Of a DNA stretch of 64,000 nt, positions 60,577-64,000 are shown in pieces. The stretch comes from Streptomyces sp. BK340 (GTDB taxonomy: Bacteria; Actinomycetota; Actinomycetes; Streptomycetales; Streptomycetaceae), in NCBI RefSeq assembly GCF_007827595.1, contig NZ_VISR01000038.1, positions 26,870 to 90,869 on the forward strand, written 5' to 3'. A model generated the notes under the pieces. The model was not told the origin of the DNA. It searched no databases and worked only from the letters and a program-made list of their open reading frames with translations. Each line of letters starts with the position of its first letter. Positions within the stretch are counted from its first letter, which is position 1. The translations under genes were made by a program, and so were the position numbers.

Positions 60577-63072
60577 TTACCGCCCGGCGCTGTCCACCAC
60601 GGCGGACCACTCGTCCAGCAGGGCCTGTGCCGAGGCGTCGTCGGGCCCCTCGGCCCACAGATGGGTGACGGCCTCGGCGGGGTCGGGCAGCACCATCACC
60701 CAGCGGCCGTCGGTCTCGACGACCCGGACACCGTCCGTCGTGTCGACAAAGCGATCACCGGCCGCCTCGACGACACGCCGCATCACCAGACCCTTGACGG
60801 CCCACGGGGTCGCCAGGTCCCGTTTGTGGACGTGCGCCCGCGGAATCCGCGCGTCGATCTGGCTCAGCGTGAGCTGCGTGCGCGCCACCAGCCCGATCAG
60901 CCGTACGAAGGCGGCCGTGCCGTCGTAGACGCCGCTGAACTCGGGGACGATGAACCCGCCCTTGCCGTCACCGCCGAAAATGGTGCCCTCTTCGCGTCCC
61001 ACGCGCGTGAGGTCGTCGGGAGACGTGGTCGTCCACTCGACCTGTGTGCCGTGGTAGGCGGCCACCTGCTCGGCGATCCGGGTCGTGGTCACCGGCAGCG
61101 CCACACGTCCGCTGCGCCGCTCGGCGGCCACCAGGTCCAGCATCACCAGCAGCGCCCGGTCGTCCTCGATGATCCGGCCCTTCTCGTCCACGAGCGACAG
61201 CCGCTCGCCGACGGGGTCGAACCGGACACCGAACGCGGCCCCCGAGGACGCCACGATCTCACCGAGGCGCACCAGCCCGTTGCGGCGCACCTCGGCGGTC
61301 TCCGTGGGCCTGGACTCGTCGAGACCCGGATTGACGGTCAGCGAGTCCACACCGAGCTTGCCGAGCAGGCTCGGCAGGACCAGACCGGCGCTGCCGTTGG
61401 AGGCGTCCACGACCACCTTCAGGCCCGATTCCGCGATGCCCGTGGTGTCCACGTTGCGCAGCAGCGAACCGGTGTAGGAGTCGAAGACGCTCGCCGGGAA
61501 GTACAGGTCACCGATCTCACCGGGGAACGCCCGGCGGTACTCCTGCCTCGCGAACACCCGGTCGAGCTTGCGCTGACCGCCCTGCGACAGATCCGCGCCC
61601 TGCCCGTCGAAGAACATGATGTCGACGGAGTCCGGCACACCCGGCGAGGTCCGGATCATGATGCCGCCGGCACTGCCCCGCGCGGTCTGCTGCCGGGCCA
61701 CGGGAAGCGGCACGTTCTCCAGGTCCCGTACGTCGATGGCGCTGGCCTGGAGCGCGGAGATCACCGCTCGCTTGAGGGCGCGGGCGCCTCGCGAGTGGTC
61801 ACGGGCCGTGGTGACCGTGGAACCCTTCTTCAACGTGGTCGCATAGGCACCCGCCAGCCGTACGGCGAGTTCCGGAGTGATCTCCACGTTCAGGATTCCG
61901 GACACACCGCGGGCACCGAAGAGCTGCGCCTGTCCCCTCGACTCCCAGATCACCGAGGTGTTGACGAAGGCTCCCGCCTCGATGGTCTTGAACGGGTAGA
62001 CCCGCACATTGCCCTGGACAATCGATTCCTCACCGATCAGGCACTCGTCACCGATGACCGCGCCGTCCTCGATCCGGGCCGCCCGCATGATGTCGGTGTT
62101 CTTGCCCACGACACAGCCGCGCAGGTTGCTGTGCTGACCGACATACACGTTGTCGTGGACCACGGCCCGGTGCAGGAACGCACCGCTCTTGACGACGACA
62201 TTGGAGCCGATGACGGTGTGCTCGCGGATTTCGGCGCCGGCCTCCACCTTGGCGTAGTCACCGATGTAGAGCGGTCCGCGGAGCACGGCGTCGGGGTGCA
62301 CCTCGGCACCCTCAGCCACCCAGACGCCGGGCGATATCTCGAATCCGTCTATGTCGACGTTGACCTTGCCCTCGAGGACGTCGGCCTGGGCCTTCACGTA
62401 GCTCTCGTGGGTGCCGACGTCCTCCCAGTAGCCCTCGGCGACATAGCCGTAGATCGGCTTGCCTTCCTTCATCAGCTGCGGGAAGACATCGCCGGACCAG
62501 TCGACGGGCACATCGGGCTCGACGTAGTCGAACACCTCGGGCTCCATCACATAGATGCCCGTGTTCACCGTGTCGGAGAAGACCTGCCCCCAGGTCGGCT
62601 TCTCGAGGAAACGCTCGACCTGGCCTTCCTCGTCGACGATGGTGATACCGAACTCCAGCGGATTGGGCACCCGGGTCAGGCAAACCGTGACCAGTGCACC
62701 CTTCTCCTTGTGGAAATTGATCAGATCCGTGAGGTCGAAGTCCGTCAGAGCATCGCCGGAGATGACGAGGAAAGCATCGTCCTTCAACGCCTCTTCGGCG
62801 TTCTTGACGCTTCCGGCGGTACCGAGTGGCTTCTCCTCATTGGCGTATGTGAGCTCCATTCCGAGCTCATCGCCGTCGCCGAAGTAGTTCTTGACGAGCG
62901 ATGCCAGGAACTGAACGGTGACAACGGTCTCGTTGAGCCCATGCCTTTTGAGCAGCCGAAGCACGTGCTCCATGATCGGACGGTTCGCCACAGGCAGGAG
63001 CGGCTTGGGCATGCTGGAGGTCATAGGGCGAAGGCGAGTGCCTTCGCCACCGGCCATCACGACGGCCTTCAT
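60577..63072 (-). CDS. mannose-1-phosphate guanylyltransferase-like fused to degenerate phosphohexomutase
   Basis: 831 residues. Residues 1-240 are a sugar-nucleotidyltransferase: AVVMAGGEGTRLRPMTSS, LPVANRPIMEHVL, VISGDALTDFDLTDL and VFSDTVNTGIYVMEPE. A left-handed beta-helix (about 250-370) follows. The C-terminal half resembles phosphomannomutase, but the phosphoserine loop reads RTSPGVPD instead of TASHNP and the metal loop FDPVGERLSL instead of DxDGDR. The first half should make GDP-mannose or a similar sugar nucleotide; the second is probably a regulatory relic. A strong AGGAGG site lies upstream. Confidence 0.9.
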   Translation of the reverse strand: MKAVVMAGGEGTRLRPMTSSMPKPLLPVANRPIMEHVLRLLKRHGLNETVVTVQFLASLVKNYFGDGDELGMELTYANEEKPLGTAGSVKNAEEALKDDAFLVISGDALTDFDLTDLINFHKEKGALVTVCLTRVPNPLEFGITIVDEEGQVERFLEKPTWGQVFSDTVNTGIYVMEPEVFDYVEPDVPVDWSGDVFPQLMKEGKPIYGYVAEGYWEDVGTHESYVKAQADVLEGKVNVDIDGFEISPGVWVAEGAEVHPDAVLRGPLYIGDYAKVEAGAEIREHTVIGSNVVVKSGAFLHRAVVHDNVYVGQHSNLRGCVVGKNTDIMRAARIEDGAVIGDECLIGEESIVQGNVRVYPFKTIEAGAFVNTSVIWESRGQAQLFGARGVSGILNVEITPELAVRLAGAYATTLKKGSTVTTARDHSRGARALKRAVISALQASAIDVRDLENVPLPVARQQTARGSAGGIMIRTSPGVPDSVDIMFFDGQGADLSQGGQRKLDRVFARQEYRRAFPGEIGDLYFPASVFDSYTGSLLRNVDTTGIAESGLKVVVDASNGSAGLVLPSLLGKLGVDSLTVNPGLDESRPTETAEVRRNGLVRLGEIVASSGAAFGVRFDPVGERLSLVDEKGRIIEDDRALLVMLDLVAAERRSGRVALPVTTTRIAEQVAAYHGTQVEWTTTSPDDLTRVGREEGTIFGGDGKGGFIVPEFSGVYDGTAAFVRLIGLVARTQLTLSQIDARIPRAHVHKRDLATPWAVKGLVMRRVVEAAGDRFVDTTDGVRVVETDGRWVMVLPDPAEAVTHLWAEGPDDASAQALLDEWSAVVDSAGR

Positions 63073-63186
63073 GTCGGAAGCGTCCTCCTAGAGAGACGAC
63101 GGTCTAGCCGACTTCACCCGTCCAGATTGTCCCGCAGTTTTCCGCAGCGGGCCATCGGGGCCACCATGTCCGGACAATCAACGAGC

Positions 63187-63795
63187 TCAATCGGCCGTGG
63201 CGTCCGCGCGGACCAGGCGGCGGACTTGCACCACGTAGAGCACTCCTGCCCACCAATAGAGCGTTGTACCCCATCCTGCGAACGCCCATCCGAAAACAGC
63301 GGCGACTGACGCGATCCATCCGTTTCCGTCACTGAGGAGCAGGAGCGGGAAGGCGTACATCAGGTTGAAGGTGGCGGCCTTCCCCAGGAAGTTCACCTGG
63401 GGCGGCGGATAGCCGTGCCGGCGGAGGATGCCCACCATCACCAGCAGAACCAGCTCTCTCGCGAGCAGGAGGCCGGTCAGCCAGAGCGGCAGGATCTCCC
63501 GCCACGTGAGCCCCAGCAGAGTGGTAAGCACGTACAGCCGGTCGGCAGCGGGATCGAGAAGCCGACCGAGGCTGCTGATCTGATTCCAGCGCCGGGCGAG
63601 CTTGCCGTCGAGATAGTCGCTGATCCCGCTGAAGGCCAACACCAGGAGGGCCCAGCCATCGCAGTTGGGACCCCCGAACTCCGGCCTGAGGATCAGCCAG
63701 AGGAAGAGGGGGACGCCGACGAGCCGCGCCATGCTGAGGATGTTGGGGATGGTGAGGACCCGGTCAGTCTGGACACGGGTCTCCTGGACCTCCAC
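63187..63795 (-). CDS. CDP-alcohol phosphatidyltransferase family (PgsA-like)
   Basis: A 202-residue membrane enzyme. The CDP-binding motif DYLDGKLARRWNQISSLGRLLDPAADR, quoted in pieces, fits D-x2-DG-x2-AR-x8-G-x3-D-x3-D exactly. About five membrane helices are present. It should transfer a phosphatidyl group to glycerol-phosphate, inositol or a similar alcohol. In mycobacteria pgsA2 (Rv1822) lies at the same edge of this neighbourhood. The GTG at 63795 follows AGGAGG at 7 bases. Confidence 0.9.
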   Translation of the reverse strand: MEVQETRVQTDRVLTIPNILSMARLVGVPLFLWLILRPEFGGPNCDGWALLVLAFSGISDYLDGKLARRWNQISSLGRLLDPAADRLYVLTTLLGLTWREILPLWLTGLLLARELVLLVMVGILRRHGYPPPQVNFLGKAATFNLMYAFPLLLLSDGNGWIASVAAVFGWAFAGWGTTLYWWAGVLYVVQVRRLVRADATAD

Positions 63796-63852
63796 CCGGG
63801 GGCCTCCTGTGCGAAAACGAGCCAACGATGCCCCCTGACCCTACCTCAACGC

Positions 63853-63896
63853 AAAAAAGCTCCGGCCCCTGGGCTGTGTGCCCAAGAGCCGGAGCT
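63853..63896 (-). terminator. rho-independent terminator of the rRNA operon
   Basis: On the minus strand AGCTCCGGC and GCCGGAGCT pair around a loop that itself holds GGGC/GCCC, followed by six T. It lies just past the 5S rRNA 3' end. Confidence 0.88.
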
Positions 63897-63901
63897 GTAA
63901 A

Positions 63902-64000
63902 AGGAGTTCGGCGGCGTCCTACTCTCCCACAGGGTCCCCCCTGCAGTACCATCGGCGCTGTGAGGCTTAGCTTCCGGGTTCGGAATGTAACCGGGCGTTT
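63902..64000 (-). rRNA. rrf: 5S ribosomal RNA, 5' part cut by the window edge
   Basis: The minus strand reads GGTTACATTCCGAACCCGGA, then GGAAGCTAAGCC, CAGCGCCGATGGTACTGCAG and GGGACCCTGTGGGAGAGTAG, ending GGACGCCGCCGAACTCC. These are the conserved loops of actinobacterial 5S rRNA. About 99 of some 120 bases are inside the window; the missing part is the 5' end. It is the last gene of a ribosomal RNA operon that continues to the right. Confidence 0.95.

Noticed and set aside
60544..63309. A 921-codon open frame on the plus strand
   Set aside because: Antisense shadow of the ManC-like gene without any family signature.

Overview
The window is a piece of a Streptomyces chromosome or that of a close relative. 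The DNA is very GC-rich with strong third-position G/C bias. GTG starts and short start/stop overlaps are common, and many genes have a TANNNT box 6-8 bases before the start codon, the layout of leaderless transcripts. Many families are typical of the group: HxlR, PadR and MocR regulators, DUF1707, DUF5999, the SAV_915 family, DUF881/small-basic proteins and GarA-type FHA proteins. I see no prophage, insertion sequence, CRISPR array, tRNA or secondary-metabolite cluster. This is core or near-core chromosome with a few gene remnants.

Bases 1-34800 are a patchwork of short transcription units. They include a NUDIX hydrolase, a thiolase divergent from an HxlR regulator, a Gfo/Idh/MocA oxidoreductase-PmoA-like-cupin operon under a LacI-type operator, uppP, lnt, ung, an oligopeptide-type binding lipoprotein and two short-chain dehydrogenases. 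A HipA-like kinase paired with DUF3037, a Rieske lipoprotein, and divergent LysR/DMT and MocR/PPOX pairs follow. Then come PadR and MerR regulators with recognisable operators, phzF-like, a CPBP protease and a GCS2-type ligase. Two regulator genes are broken: an AraC 5' fragment near 3290 and a TetR 3' fragment near 11810.

Bases 34900-44600 hold a sugar ABC importer (binding protein plus two permeases, no ATPase) whose promoter region carries two copies of a CGAAA-type palindrome. Next are lysA with a SAV_915 partner, a universal stress protein, an APC-family permease and a DUF1707 protein.

Bases 44650-49990 form a molybdenum locus. It holds a one-domain HTH-Mop protein behind a ModE-like palindrome and modABC behind a structured leader. 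A tandem-Mop molbindin and, divergent from modABC, a small molybdopterin oxidoreductase coupled to a PucR/CdaR-type HTH protein complete it. The set covers uptake, sensing or storage, and a possible use of molybdate.

Bases 50000-63800 match the conserved actinobacterial neighbourhood known from mycobacteria (Rv1822-Rv1832). gcvP lies under a tandem glycine riboswitch, followed by a PRC-barrel protein and dinB. A MerR regulator, a DUF151 nuclease-like protein, an FtsR-type MerR regulator and a GarA-like FHA protein come next. A DUF881-small basic-DUF881 membrane trio and a ManC-like nucleotidyltransferase fused to a degenerate phosphohexomutase half end at a CDP-alcohol phosphatidyltransferase. 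This looks like an envelope/division/central-metabolism signalling module of largely unknown mechanism and is the most interesting part of the window. The right edge cuts into a 5S rRNA gene on the minus strand, the end of a ribosomal RNA operon with its terminator.
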